Positions 10,999 through 25,100 are shown, counted from the stretch's first letter. The stretch is DNA of 64,000 nt from Lytechinus variegatus (GCF_018143015.1 NC_054742.1:12569632-12633631), one strand, 5' to 3'. Translations and numbers: made by a program. Notes: generated from the letters alone by a model not told the origin.

Positions 10999-12994
10999 AA
11001 CGAGTAGTATCACTTGAGGCCTGTCAAAGTATTATTGACAGATTAATACTTCATCATCAAGAATTTATAGATGCAATTAATATTCTATTCTTTCCACGTT
11101 TCTTGGTCTATATATTTTTTTATATTAATAGAGTTTGAGTTCATCAACGTATTAATATTCGATCGAGGTTCACCGTCACATTTAAAACCTTTTTACGAGT
11201 ACCGTTATTATATTAGGGTATTTTTCAGCCCCAGTAACAGATCATTATGGAAATCAATGTGATTTGTGAAAATGGATTTTTGTTTCTTACTTTTACAAAA
11301 CAAAACATATTCGATTTGTGAATATCATAAAACATGGTATTGAAGCTTCTGCTAAACCTGAATTTCGTGCTTTCTTGTTTAGTGAAATTAGTCCTACACC
11401 TTTAGAAAACTTTATTTATAACGTGAAATTAAATTGGCAATGAATTTTTGAAAAATAAATATGATTGCACAATATATCTATATGTTTCAAATGTTCTGAG
11501 CATTTATTCTACTCATTTCGTATAACATAATTATTATCATAGACTTTATCATGTTGGAATGCATATCCCGGCAGGTTGTTTGTATACATCTTGTTTACTA
11601 TGTAAAAGGAAAATTAATCTGTTGCTTAACCTATAGTAGATGGCGAGTGTCACATTAAAGAAGTATTCCTACGTTTTATGTATACAGTTTCATTTTTTAA
11701 AGGAAAATGAATACTACTTTTCTGAATCTTTATTGAACCCCGAATGGTCATTACATTGTCAACAAAATGTCATCTGCATGTTTGTTCAAAGAGTTGAATA
11801 ATTATAACAAATGAGCAAAAATAACATGAATAACAATCAATGAACAACGATGAAAGGGCATTGACAGAAATCGTAACAAAGCGATAATAACAATCTTGCA
11901 ATATATTCAGAACTTAAATACCTAAAAAAATAAAATCAAAGCATTAGTTCTGGGAAAATTCGTATGCATGCTTAGCAATGCTTGGCTCTATTAATTATAA
12001 TTTAAAACTTGTTTATGTTACTTGTTTCCTGGTATCGTTCTAATGAATTTCTAATTTGGATCAAATCTCAAGAATATAGAGAAAGAAAAACAACAATATC
12101 AATTCAATATCTAATCAGTATAATCTTATGCGGGGGATTCAGCCTTTGACGATTTCATGATTTTTTTATACCAGACTGATTGTTAATTTCCTCAAAGATA
12201 TTTGAAGGATTTATGTTTGTAATTTACTCGTAGCATGAGAGGCGCCGATCAAAAAGGTGAATGGAACTGATATGTATACGTTGTTGGAAGGAGAGATGAA
12301 GAAAAGTCAATGTATCAGGTGTTTCATCACGATAACTTAAAAGAGTATATCATTTTGGCTTTTAAGATTATTTTCATTATTGATCTGAATTTAGTTAATG
12401 AGTTTTATTGGGGGAATATTCATGAAATTCTGCAAAATGTAGCTATAAGCTCTAATAATGATAGCAATTTTTAAGAACGATTAAGTAGAAAAACTGGAAT
12501 TCACAAGTAGATTTGTTTTTTCTTTGTTTTACCCGTGAAAAACTATATCACATGCAAAGAAATAATCCCGAATTTTAGTAATTTAAACACTAATTCACCT
12601 ATAGAAAATCACTTTTTTCTAAGGTCATCAGTCATGATAATCTTCCGATATCTAAAATCACAAGTATAAAGCCATAACTACAAATGCAACGTTGTCTTCA
12701 AAATTGATTAGAATAGTTATGTTCGCATTGACTTAACGTGGGCGTTTGATAGTATAGATTATGATTCTTTTTATGATGGTAGCGATAAGTTTGAGCTTAC
12801 TATTAGTATTATTAAGGTAATATTATTTTTTCCTACCATTATTATTTATCTTCATCATTGTAATGGTACATACAGGGGGTAGGCAGTGGGGTGGAGGTGC
12901 ACAGGGCCGGAGCTAGAGCGGGGTATGGGGGTGGGACACCCCAAACATTCACGGTAATCGGCAAATTCATGTACCAGTTGGTAAAATAGAGGAT
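10999..12994. other. AT-rich interval, nothing recognised
   Basis: No coding exon, RNA or clear repeat seen apart from a short G-rich element end at about 12875-12945 (GGCCGGAGCTAGAGCGGGG). Confidence 0.5.
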
Positions 12995-13077
12995 AGGAGA
13001 GAAAAAGAGAGAAAGAAAGAGAGGGAGGAAAAATAAAAAGAGAAAGAAAGAAAGGAAGGAAGGAAGGAAGGAAGAAA

Positions 13078-13111
<34 letters not shown>

Positions 13112-13170
13112 AAAAAAGAAAGAAAGAAAGAAAGAAAGAAAGAAGGAAACAAGAAAGAAAGAAAGACAAG
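12995..13170. repeat. (GAAA)n / (GGAA)n microsatellite
   Basis: Purine tetranucleotide repeat. The long S-F-F-L frames on the other strand are its translation and not genes. Confidence 0.92.
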
Positions 13171-13499
13171 CTTGATATCGATACTACCTTCGAATAAGGT
13201 TACAGAATGTAGACTTATATAGTAAAGACTATACCAGGCTTATACTAGTCAGCAAAATACAAATGACAAAAAAGATGAAGCTATAAAATACAAAGAAAGC
13301 CAAAAAAGCTTACGAGTTTGGAAATTATACCACAATTATTGACAATTTGACCTACACAGTGAGGAGAGGCAAGACTAGGTAAAGAATGTGGGGTGGGGTG
13401 AATTTCCAAAGTTGAAGTTACATAATTAAAGCCATAATTATAGTACAGGTGGCAAATTATGGAGTAGGCCTATTAAAGTAGAAAAACGCTATAATAGGT

Positions 13500-15960
13500 T
13501 CTACCATTCGGTAAAGTTACCTTTTATCCTCCAGATGCCTAGTGGCACATAGGGCCTCCATCACACGTCTCCACCTTTGCCTACATAGGCCACAGCTCTG
13601 GATTCTGTCAACGTCCTACATCCACCATGGTCCTTCCTGTTTTCTACTGTTCGCCCCAAGTTGTTTTGGCCCTGTCCTCTTCCCTTCTGGTGCCAAGGTC
13701 AATGCTGTGTTGCAGATGCTTGCAGGTTCCCCCCCCCCCCCTTAGTGTGTGCCCAATAAGTTTACATCTTCTCCTCATTATTTTGTGCTCAGTTTCTCCA
13801 TTTTGGCCTTGTTTCAGAGCTCTTCATTTCTTGTGTGTTTCTTGCCATTTTATCTTCATTATTCTTCTTAAACATTTTGTCTGAAAAATATTGAATTTCC
13901 TTTCTTCCCCTTTTGTCATTTTCCATGTTTCAGATCCATTACAATAACACCAAGAGTACCAACGTTTTATTTATATTTAACCTACTTCGTTGTTCTCTTG
14001 ACTTTGTTACGGTTCCATTTTTTGTTGAGCTGCCTGTATGTATTTCTCCCTTTTGAAACTCTGTTTTCCATGTCGCCCATTCCTCCGCCTGATTATGTTA
14101 AGGTTGCTCCCAGATGCACAAATTTGTCAACATCTTCGGCTTCTTTTCCATTGATGTGAATTTTGTCAACATTTTCTTGTATTAATTCTCATTACCTTTG
14201 TCTTCTGCGAATTTACTTTTAGGCCAACTCTTTGGGCTTCTCTACATAACCTGTCTGTTTTCAATTTGATGCGTTGTTTTGTGGATGCTATCAGGGCTAA
14301 ATCATCTGCAAAAACCAGGTCATCTAACTCTGATGTGAATTTCCATCGAATTCCTGTTTCATCGCATTGTACAGTCATTCTCATGACCCAATCAACCACA
14401 ATAATCAACCACAATGAGAAACAGAAACCCTGATAAATTGCACCTTTGTTTTACTCCTGTTTTGATATCAAACTATTCTGATGTTTTCCCTTGATGCATC
14501 ACTGCACATTTAAAGTCATCGTAACAAGCTTTCACAAGGATGGTCGACTTTTCTGGTACACCATACCCCCAACATGGCCAAAGTTCATTGACCTTGAAGA
14601 ACTTTGACCTTGGTCATGTGACCTGAAACTCGAATAATATAATATCGTTGTCCCTGTCTCTGTCCACAGAGTCGAATGCTTATTCGAAATCAATGAAATC
14701 AATGAAATTGAGGTATAATGTTGCTAACCATTCGTTGACTTGTTCAATATGTTACGAAGAATGAATTCTGTTGTTCCTCTTCCCTTCCTAAATCCAACCT
14801 GTTCCACGTCTAAGGCTTTCGTCAATTCCTCTCCTTATTCTGTCAATGATAACTCAGCTAAGGACTTTGCTTATGATTGGTAGTAGCGTTATTCCTCTTC
14901 AATTTTCACACTGTTTGAGGTTTTCTTTCATGGTAGTTTTATTATCAGGCCTGTTTACATTTCTTAGGTATTCTCTCTTCATTCCACATCTTATCAATAA
15001 GTGTTTTTTATTACTTTGTCTGTTGCAATTTCAATGTCTGCTTTAAGGGGTTCGGCTGTAATTGAATCAATTCCAGTTGCCTTCCCATTCTTTAATTGCT
15101 TGATTGCATTCTTTAATCTGCTTGGTTCTCTTGTATCAATACCTATGTGATTATCATTTACTTCATCGCCGCGGACGGGTTGGTTGTGTTCTTCTCTGTT
15201 CAAAACTTCCTTGAAGTGATCCCTCCATCTCTTCAGGGTTTCCTCTGTCTCACTTGCTAAGTTTCTATTCTGGTCCTCCACTTTGTTTTGGTGGTTTGTT
15301 ACACAGAACATTTGTGAGCCTGTAGAGTGTTCTCATTAGATGGCTATTAGCTGTTGTTTCTGTCTCTGATGCTATGGTATCAGCCCAGTTTCTTTATCAG
15401 TTCTTATTTGCCTTTTTACCTCTCTGTTTACATCTTTGAATTCATCCTTCATTCTTTGTTTGATTGTTTCAGAACTTGTCCCAACGATTTTCTTATGCAG
15501 ATTATTTCTCTGTTCAATTAGTGCCAAAGACTGTTCAGAAATCCATAGCTCTTTCTCCCTCTGTTTCTTTCCAAGTACATCTTTCGCTATTTCAGTGTAA
15601 CACTTCTCTATCCTTTGGCTTTCTTCTTCTTTCTCATCACCTTCCTCTCCCTTCACCTCATCCTCCAGTGTTTCGAATTTGTTCCTTGATGTTATGGCAA
15701 ATCTGGCTCTAAAAACTTCTTGCTTGAGCTTGTTGGTATCAAAACGTATTCTGCTGTTGTCATTTTTAGCTTTTGGCGCTCTCTTTACTTTCAGCATGTT
15801 TAGCCTCACTGTAAGGTAATGATCACTTGCTACATCAGCAGATCTCATCACGCAAGTGTCTGAGTTTCTAATCGTTTGTTAACAATTAGTGTGTGATCAA
15901 TTTGATTCACTGTCGTGCCATCAGGTGATCTCCATTTTGCTAGATAAATGCGTTTGTTTG
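13500..15960 (-). mobile_element. RTE-type LINE, 5'-truncated and decayed
   Basis: Read from 15960 down: end of the endonuclease (W-R-S-P-D-G-T-T-V-N-Q-I-D-H then A-D-V-A-S-D-H-Y-L), linker (L-K-N-A-I-K-Q-L-K-N-G-K-A-T-G-I-D-S-I), reverse transcriptase with the F-A-D-D box at about 14.32 kb, and the typical RTE end R-R-V-M-E-A-L-C-A-T-R-H-L-E-D at 13517-13570. Domain order and end motif match RTE/BovB-like elements. Several frame breaks and stops make it non-functional; about 14500-14650 looks like a foreign insertion. Confidence 0.85.
14500..14650. repeat. Copy of the 'ATGGCCAAAGTTCATTGACC' repeat inside the RTE LINE
   Basis: Carries CATGGCCAAAGTTCATTGAC and CTTTGACCTTGGTCATGTGA, the unit found in tandem at 26430-26840. 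It interrupts the LINE reading. Confidence 0.6.
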
Positions 15961-16019
15961 GTTAGGAGTATATTAGTACATACACCCATATAATGTAATT
16001 ATGTTTAGACGTACTTTTT

Positions 16020-16206
16020 TTTTAAACAAGTGCACACCTAGTTACCAATAATGCATATAGCATTTCCATTTATTTGAAAGCAAGATAAAAGAGCATTGTA
16101 GATTAAATGCCTTGCTAACGGGCATAGGTGCCGCGGCCGGGGATCGAACCCCGGACTTTCCATGTATAGCCAGGCGCCTAAGACCACTCGGCACCACGGC
16201 ACCTCC
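16020..16206 (-). mobile_element. tRNA-headed SINE
   Basis: On the - strand the head starts near 16200 with GTGCCGAGTGGTCTTAGGCG (A-box-like) and GGGTTCGATCCCC (B box), followed by a body also present at 58759-58906 and a T-rich tail at 16015-16025. The anticodon arm is degenerate, so it is a SINE and not a tRNA gene. Confidence 0.78.
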
Positions 16207-16699
16207 TCGTACACCGGGACGTAAACATACCCTCACACCCACACGCGCTCACCACCCACACACACATACACATTGACGTAAAGATTGGGGTTTAGAGCCC
16301 ACTCCCAAAAAACAAATCAACCAATAAAAAGATTGAATAAAATAATAGATGAATGAATAGATAATCATTGATTGGTTAAAAAAAGGAGATAATATATAAG
16401 TACAAATGAAAAATAAAATTACACTACCCAAAGCAACGCATATTTATTTTGGGGAAATGTCAACAATTTTTTGTTTGTTCTCTTCGCTCGCTAGCAACTT
16501 ATAAGATAATTTTGACATAATCATGTTCTGCACCAATAAAAACAAGTATTTGGCTCATTACGTTACTGCACCAACACAATAATATACAAATTCATCCACA
16601 CTCGCATACACTCACATACAATTATGCCTATAACGTGTACATGACATGCAAGAAGAAAAAGAAGAAGAAAAGGAGAGGAAGAAAAAAAAATGAAGAAGA

Positions 16700-17060
<361 letters not shown>

Positions 17061-18368
17061 ATATCATCATCATCGTCGTCGTCATTGTTTTCACTGTTTC
17101 CACCATTTTTTTCATCACATAATCATTTATAATTAATGTTGTTATGATTGTTGTCATTATCTTAATACTCATCCTCGTCTTTGTCGTCTCCATCATTTGT
17201 GAACAAAATGTATGCATTCCAATAGTCTTTGCACTGTATGTTGACTTTTGACACACATCACTTTTACATATATTCGTTGACTTATACTCGGAATAGTGAA
17301 ATGAATAGGATTTGAACATCTCTCATAACTGGATGCTTTTAGAAGTGAAGTTGAATATTATGTGAATAATCATTTTCGTGTCAGGTTTATACAACTCTTC
17401 TAAGAAAAGATATAAACTGGAACATAATGATCAGCTCCTTAATACAATTTGATTAGCGTACTGTATTTTACTAAAAACTATGCTCTTAATATAAATTATT
17501 ATGTTCAATTACAATCAACTATCATAGCATGTTTATTGTTCATTTACTGGTTATAGTATTCAATCCATTGTAAGTCCCTTTTATACTATGTAGTTCGTTA
17601 ACATCAATGGAAAACCAGTCGGAATATAGATTTCTTTGAATTGACTGGAACGACATGAAAGGCTGATTTACTGGAACAACGCCTTCATGCTGGTTCAAAT
17701 ACCAGGAACAAATAGACTGCCATTGGAAGATTGTTGCTGTTTCGATTCTCTTTCCGTGCAATCAAATGCCTTTTTAACGCAATCTGCATAGTTAGATTGC
17801 AGTCATAGTAATTGTTGGAAAACATTTTGATTGCTGTTCAATATCATGCCACTTCAAATAAGGTGACACTCTATTTCTTTCCCTTTTGATTGTACTTAGT
17901 AAAGAAGCGTAGCTTTGGCTAACCGAGTCAGTCGGATGACAATGAATGAGTTGTGGAAAGCATTTTCATTGATTATTGTATTTTTGTTTTCATGGATAAA
18001 ACAAATTGTACACATCACAGAATTACAAATTGAGCACAATGATAGCAAATGTCCATGCTGAAATGTTGTTTTCAGATATGATGCCTTAGCTAATCATCTT
18101 GTTAGTACACCAGAAATGAATATTATAGTTTTTGGATGAGAACTGAGCCATTACCGGTTGTATAAAATTAATATTCAATTCACGAGTATAGATAGGAGCA
18201 TGCATGTATAATTATGTCAGATTTATTTTAGAGGTAAATATTTACTTCTGAATTAGGCATATATTCATTGAAAAATGTGAGGCGTAATGCTTCATGGATT
18301 TATTTTAAGCTTGTGTGCAAATCTAATTTGAGGCATAGGGACATATCAAACTTCATTGTCTTTTATAG
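17061..18368. other. AT-rich interval, nothing assigned
   Basis: A 73-codon open frame on the - strand (17761-17540) lacks an ATG and has no recognised domain. Otherwise no feature. Confidence 0.4.
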
Positions 18369-18422
18369 AAGTTGTCCACTAGGAAACGTGCTCGTCTCGA
18401 TCTAGAGATGGCGCTAGATTAG
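18369..18422 (+). CDS. Possible terminal exon (K-L-S-T-R-K-R-A-R-L-D...)
   Basis: After a good acceptor (TTCATTGTCTTTTATAG) 17 codons read K-L-S-T-R-K-R-A-R-L-D-L-E-M-A-L-D then TAG. The basic cluster and GC-richer codons stand out locally, but it is short, has no partner, and could be chance. Confidence 0.15.
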   Translation, partial: KLSTRKRARLDLEMALD

Positions 18423-19362
18423 AAAGCTCTTATGTCTCTATTAAGTATGTTGAATTTAGTAACTGAAGACAGATTTATATTGCACACTTGCACAGTGACA
18501 CTGGTATTTCATTTTTTTATCATAAGTAAACGCTATACATAGATATTTTAACGAGATTTCTTTAGCTCGAGATGAATCTTTATAATGTTTATTTATGCAC
18601 TAGCAGCACTGCTTTATATCAACACTTTGCCCGATGAGAGTAGCCAAATGAACAAAGAGATTGATGAATCATCAACACATATTTTAAGATTTTTCCACGA
18701 AAATGAAATGGGTTTACTTCAATCATTTTTACGATTATCACGTGTTTTGGGAGAGTTGTTACACTGAAGAAAGATGAACGCAGTGTAATCACAGTAATGT
18801 ATTGATTTGAATAGCATGTCAATATTTATCTAGTAAATGATTAAAATAATTTCATGCCTTTTCTCGTTTATTTATCCTTCCTTTTCAGTTAGATGGTGTT
18901 ACATGTATAAATTTCTTCTATTGCTTTGGTTTCTACATGAAGTCTCAATTGATATTAAGTAAAATGACGTCATATAGCATACATGTAGGTAGACCAAAAT
19001 GTAAATAAAAATGGCTTTCAACAATTTTCATGTGGATAATACTATTTCGGTGTTATTAGGTGTGTATGCCTTGAGCACCTTAAAAGGTGGATATGTGCGC
19101 AATACAAATATCCTATATTATTATTATGAAGATTTGTGTGTTTTGTTATACCCCCACCTCACTTGCAATGCGACTTGAGCGATCTAACAAGATTTAAAAT
19201 CTTGGCAGAACCGTCTTGAGAATCAGAATCAACTTGAGTGAGTTGAGTATTCTATTTACGTTAATCTACATGTATATTCGCTACACGACTCAAGCCCCTA
19301 TGTAGATGCTGATCTTTGCTTATACCAAGGCTGATACCCCTACTCCATAACCCGGTCCATGA
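18423..19362. other. Interval with a SINE/LINE 3' tail only
   Basis: 19060-19125 has CTTGAGCACCTTAAAAGGTG and a closing ATT run, the tail type of several retroposons here. Nothing else seen. Confidence 0.4.
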
Positions 19363-19370
19363 CTTTCTAA

Positions 19371-19912
19371 CCCGGGGGGGGGGGCACTTCCATTCACGAG
19401 TGGATACCATGCGCGACCATGGGGTCTCGAAAAGCACCCTAAACACGTAATTTCCATATTCTGAAAATGCACCCCTTAACAAGTATGGGCGTGTGAAACC
19501 CTACCCTTAACAAGTATTGGAACCAAAACGATACTCACTGAAATGAACCCCTAAACAAGACTATAGGAATGTTTTATTGTACGGGTCCTTCGATCGTCGG
19601 CTTTACCTTATTTGGTTTAGTACGACCCCACCTTCTACACCTCGCCCAAATCGGACTCTAAACACGAAGTGTTGGGGCAAAAAGGACATGCTTTATAAAA
19701 CATTTTAATTTTGTTTTATCATCCACGCAAATTCGACCCTAAACACGTAATTTTCCTAGCGAAATAGATACCCTTTTTCATTATTTTTGTGTTTTGACAC
19801 CCTTATCACGTTACGTACGTAACGTGCCCTATCGTGAAAAAGACATCCTTTTTACGTGTTTTTTTGGTCGCACATGGTATCCACTCGTCAATGTAAGTGC
19901 CCCCCCCCCGGG
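19371..19912. mobile_element. hAT-like MITE copy 2, with 8-bp target duplication
   Basis: The same element as 2973-3553, starting CCCGGGGGG and ending CCCCCCGGG. CTTTCTAA is duplicated exactly at 19363-19370 and 19913-19920. This fixes the element ends. Confidence 0.88.
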
Positions 19913-20060
19913 CTTTCTAACCAATTTGTAAGCCGTCAAGCGGTGCTTTAAAACACAATTGTGCATGTGCTACGTATCTTGCGGCATAATAGGCTCGAGA
20001 TACGATGATTTTAAACGAGATCGCCTTCATGTGAGATTTGGATTCTGAAATCTGAAGCCG

Positions 20061-20958
20061 AGAGGGGGGGGGCACTTACATTGACGAGTGGATACCAAGC
20101 GTGAACATGGGGTTTCGAAAAGCACCTTAAACAAGTATTTTCCATGTTCTGGAAATGCACCCCTTAACAAGTATTGACGTGTGAAATCCTACCCTTAACA
20201 AGAATTAGAAACAAAACGATATCCTTATCAAGTATTACTTTACTTTGACCCCCTCAACAAGTAGATCTACAGCGATAGTTTAACAGCCCCAGCATTAGTA
20301 GCAATGTATGGACATTTGAGTTCCAATACAAGAGAAGCACACAAACAAACCGGGTAACTTTAATACGTTAGCGTTCAAGTTAAGGCAGCCTCCGGGTATG
20401 TACCACCCCATCTCCCGCAGGACCCTAAACACGTACTGTGGGTTCAAAAAAGTGCATCCTTTCTAAAGTGTTATAATCTTATAAACCCTCGCAATTTGGA
20501 CCGTAAACACTTAGTTTTCCTAGCACAATAGATTCCCTTTTTAGATTATGTAGTGTTTTCGACACCCTTATTACGTTACGTACGTAACGTGCCCTATCTT
20601 GATAAAGACATCCTTTTTATGTGTTGTTTTGAGGGCCCACTTACATTGACGAGTGGATACCATGCGCGACCTAAAAAATACGTAAAAAGGATGTCTTTTT
20701 TCACGATAGGGCACGTTACGTACGGTGTCAAAAACACAAAAATAATGAAAAAAGGGTAACTATTTCGCTAGGAAAATTACGTGTTTAGGGTCGAATTGGC
20801 GGGAATGATAAAAGAAAATTAAAACGTTTTATAAAGCATGTCCTTTTTGCCCCAACACTTCGTGCTTAGAGTCCGATTTGCGCGAGGTGTAGAAGGTGGG
20901 GTCGTACTAAACCAAATAAGGTAAAGCCGACGACCGAAGGACCCGTAACGATAAAACA
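20061..20958. mobile_element. Two partial hAT-like MITE copies joined tail to tail
   Basis: 20061-20632 follows the copy 2 orientation with several differences. At about 20633 a new element end (CACTTACATTGACGAGTGG) begins a reverse-oriented copy that stops near 20958. Neither half keeps both termini. Confidence 0.7.
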
Positions 20959-22145
20959 TATTTGATATATATCTTCTTTTTTTTAATCACAAATGTCCAT
21001 CAAACTGTAATTTTTTCAGATCGAAATATCAAAATTTTCATCTCGCGCTTCGCGCTCGCATCAATTGTTCTTTTAGATACCAATCTTAATCATTGGTACC
21101 AAAAATGCTTGCAATATCAAGCTTTCAGGTCAGAATATAAAGAGATTTCAGCTCGTTCTCGATCGGAACTCGCATTATGTGTTTAGTGAGACATGTATCC
21201 TCCTCATGACTTACTATAAACAATCCTAAACAGGTACGATTTTCCTGTTTTAAGGTCAGTATACTAACAAATTTATAATATATATATATATGTGTGAGTG
21301 TGTGTGTGTGTGATGGTGTGTGGGTGGGTGTTTTGTACGATCGAGCGCATTTGGAACGTCGATTCATGATTTCGCCCCCCCCCCCCCAATCTGAAAAATG
21401 GATCAACGTCCCTGATCAGGGACCAAAGTTGGATTGAAGTTACATTCAGAATTCCATTTTATTCGAATGAAACTTTCGATGAATTTCGGATTGGTCGCTG
21501 ACCACTATAAGAATGAGTTTTCGTCTAGGGACTAATAGAGAGAATGACACGCTGATTAGGGTGAAGGTGTGAATTCATATTTTCCCCATTGAGCACATTT
21601 TCCCATTGACACGAGGAAATATATCAAATGAATAAAATGGTCGAATTTTATAGCGCTATTTTCTAGTTAAAGCTTGTGGTGGCAAACATAAATTCATATT
21701 GATAATAAGAGAATGGAAAATTATAAAATTACAAAAATTATAATGTCTCCAATAATGTTATACACACGATTATGTGAAACAGTCTGGAAACAAATGAATA
21801 GCCGCCATTTATATTTGAGATTTTCTTATACTCTTTCAGAAAATGCAAATCTATGCGTCTAAAGTCAAAAATTCAGCTCCGATTGTAGTGATCCCTTTCA
21901 TTAGTAAAGAGTAGCAATTAAAACACAAAAAATATCGAAAGCAGATCAAAGATATACTCCTAAGTTATATGATATTCAGTTTCATTTCATTCTAGAGTCT
22001 ATTTGAAATAAGACTATTTGTTCAATTGTCCTTAGAAAATCTTTATATATTCGGCAACTGTTAAGGTAAAAATGCATTGTTACAATTATTACCAATTGTA
22101 TGTGTCTTATATTTTTTTCGTTCTTTTAAGAACATTCTGGGTTGA
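20959..22145. other. Degenerate repeat mix
   Basis: 20990-21420 has CTCGCGCTTCGCGCTCGCAT, a TG dinucleotide stretch and a C-run near GATTTCGCCCCCC, which look like end pieces of DNA elements. 21430-22145 shows no signal. Confidence 0.4.
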
Positions 22146-22623
22146 ATGCATTGTCAAATTAAAACACATGGAAATTGTGTTTTCTTGAATGAAATGCTGA
22201 TAACGCATTGTCAACAATTGCATTGCGATTTGCAGTTTTTAGGTGAATCACTAGGCCACCTATACTATTTTGCGGTTGGGTCTGTGGGTCGTCGAAGAAA
22301 TATCATGTTATCGAGTGCATGTATAAAATATTCTTTAGAGAGGTTAAGGTTTGATCACTTGTTGATTTTCTAATAACAAAAAAAGGAAACTTTAGTTTCC
22401 TCCTATACTAATAACAACTAATTTCATGTACCCCAAACAAAACAAACAAACACCCACACGCACACTCACATGTAAATGCCTATTTGTCGGAACCTGATTT
22501 ACGATTGTACCGATCAACTACTACTATAGAACCAACGTCAATATCATGTTTGTCCAAAATGTTTACTATACGATGTTAACTCATGTTTTCTCTGCCCTTC
22601 AGTGTACTTCTCTTAGTTTACGA

Positions 22624-22835
22624 AAGGCGTGGTCACACCGCCCGAGCGTTGTTGGAGCGGTCGTGGAGCGGTAGGGAGAGGGAGTCGAATTTCGCTCACA
22701 AAATTGGGTAAAAAATCGGAAAAAAAATAAAAACAATCGAAATCGAAAATGGTGAACGCTAGCGAGCGGTGATGATTTTTTTTCTCTTCGCTCCACGACC
22801 GCTTCAACAACGCTCGGGCGGTGTGACCAGGCCTT
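22624..22835. mobile_element. Foldback MITE with 47 bp inverted ends
   Basis: AAGGCGTGGTCACACCGCCC at the left is matched by GGGCGGTGTGACCAGGCCTT at the right. The arms run 22624-22670 and 22789-22835. No coding capacity. Confidence 0.9.
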
Positions 22836-24494
22836 AAGGTCATTGTGCAAATCTCCTGCAGAAAAAATTGTGCCATTGATGGATTTCCTATATAGTTGAG
22901 TTTGATCGGATCAATCGTAACTGGGCCTAGATATCAGGGATGACATGAAACTATAAGATTAATTCTATAAGAAAAAGGTGCATAAAGCATTATTCCGCCT
23001 CTTGGTTTTAGCCACTTATATTTTGTCTGGAACCAAATATTTAGCCCATTAATACCTTAACAGATAGTAAACCGAAAGTTACTCTTTACGTTTACTATTA
23101 CACGTGTATATTCGAATATTATGAAAACGTTTCTAAGTCACAGATACTGCAAGACATCTGAAGAAAAAAATATGGATCAAATGGTAGGAGCCAAACCGTA
23201 ATTATTTACATCATCCTTGCTTTATGAAACAAGTTTATTTTTGTAGTTACTTCTCACAACAATTTTATTGTCTTTGTAAGTTTGGTTAGATTAAGACAGC
23301 TTTTACAAGCTTTTTGAGATGATTAGAATGTAGAGATATTATTTAAAACCCGTTTTCGATGCATGATTTATAAAAGATAACATTGCAATTAATTTTACGA
23401 TGTAAAATAAAAATCATCAATGTTTTCAAATAATGCAATCATGTGCTGTTCGAAGTTTTCGCTGGGCATTGTTTGTTTGACAAGACTCTGTCATCTATAG
23501 CTGTATTGAATTTTGAAACAGTTTAGATATTGTAATTTTCCTTGTATATATAAGTCCTAAATTATGCAGAGGAAGACAAAAACAATAAAATAAAACAAAT
23601 TAATGAAATGAGATTGTTTTATTTTATTCAATACCATAGGGCTACCTATTTACTTATTTCAACTAATGCAAACAGAATCATGAACAACAAGAACAACAAA
23701 ATCGATTGTTGGCTTCGATTTTTGAAGAGATTTGTGAAAATAAATTATTTCGTTAAATGGTACACTTCAATATACTTTAACATGAAAATCTAATATATTA
23801 CTACTGTTAAAAGATGATATTTATAACTTTTGCAGGTGTAATTAAAAGATGATATTTATAACTTTTGCAGGTGTAATATTTGCATTTTTGGGTTAATGTT
23901 CATTTCCACTGAGTACCAAAGCAAACAGAAGGCAATTCAACACCTGCTTCTTATATTTTACATAATTTAAAATGATAATTGCTCGTATACTATCCCTAGT
24001 GGACATAAAGCATGAAATAGAGTTTGATTAATCACCATATTGTTCTGCAAGAGGCAAGAAGTATTCAAATATGCACCAATATCATATTATCCGATTTCAA
24101 TCATTATAATTTAACAATTGAATCCTCAACATCAACAATTTTCGATGAAAATTAAAATTATGATTGGGGTATTTTCAAAAAGACCCCGATATGTTATCCA
24201 TCAATAGCAAATACTATATAGTTATTATTCCCCCTGCATAGTCAAATTGCAGTACTTGAGTAAATGATGAAAAAACAAATTATCATTATCATCGTTATTT
24301 ATTTATTATTAATGAAGAAGGGACTGTATCTGCTGCCGATAACAGCGCAAACGTTTTCTGCAACGTTCAGAATCTATTGAAAATGTCCATCAGATTAGAA
24401 TGTACAGACCAAAGGTTATTGTCGAAAGTAAGTACGTTGTCTTAAGATTCGGACCAGACACAAACTGCAAATATGTCGTTTATCCCGAGTCCAG
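22836..24494. other. AT-rich interval with one 35-bp tandem duplication
   Basis: A unit with AAAGATGATATTTATAACTT is repeated twice at about 23809-23878. No gene or element otherwise. Confidence 0.5.
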
Positions 24495-24640
24495 GATGGT
24501 GTTTCATGAAAGTTGTCAGCACTGACTAAATTGTCGGGGCTGACAATTTCAGTGAAATCCTTGGTTTTGATTGCTTTTACTATGGTAACTGTCAGAGAAA
24601 GCCAACTTGTCAGTGCTGACAACTTTCATGAAACGCTCCC
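24495..24640. mobile_element. Short foldback element
   Basis: GTTTCATGAAAGTTGTCAGC (left) and its complement GCTGACAACTTTCATGAAAC (right) form about 30 bp arms around an 80 bp centre. Confidence 0.85.
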
Positions 24641-24842
24641 CAGGACAACATTGATGGTTTGATTCCCAATTTTTGATTGACAAAGGCTGTGTCATGAAGG
24701 GCTTTCGACAAAAGATTATTTGCGTTCTAAAAAGCGTCTGCAAAGAGATTGCTAAATATTGCCCTATTAAAAAATAGTTGTTGGCATTATATTGTACGAT
24801 TTTTTTATGCTCCCTGATCAAAATTTAGGACAGTAACACCTT

Positions 24843-25100
24843 TAGGCTATCCGAGCACATAACTCCAATTCTGCGTTCTCTTCATTGGCTCCCCATACAT
24901 CACCGTATCTCTTTCAAAGTTCTTCTTCTCTCCAACAAAATTATCAATTGCCTATACCCAAAATATCTTACAGATCTCATTTCCCTACGCTCTAGTACCT
25001 CCTCAAGACCTCTCCGTTCATCGTCTACAACGAGCCTCTACAAAGTATGGTGACTGCGCTTTTTCTTCTATTGTCCCTTAAATTTCCTTTTAGAATAATG
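24843..25100 (+). mobile_element. CR1-like LINE RT C-terminal fragment
   Basis: The + strand reads H-I-T-P-I-L-R-S-L-H-W-L-P-I-H-H-R-I-S-F, followed by K-V-L-L-L-S-N-K and Y-L-T-D-L-I, the conserved stretch of CR1/Jockey-group reverse transcriptases. The matching downstream part of such an element is at 41440-41873. Confidence 0.75.

Noticed and set aside
12855-13169. 104-codon frame rich in F-L-S-F
   Set aside because: It is the translation of the GAAA microsatellite.
16126-16205. A tRNA gene on the - strand
   Set aside because: A- and B-box-like motifs are present but the anticodon arm does not fold, and the body is shared with a second copy, so it is a SINE.
17540-17761. 73-codon - strand frame with protein-like composition
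   Set aside because: No ATG, no recognised domain and no clear splice partner; a frame of this length is expected by chance in 64 kb.
21050-21080. CGCGCTTCGCGCTCG as a regulatory palindrome
   Set aside because: It looks like part of a dispersed element, and no gene start is nearby.
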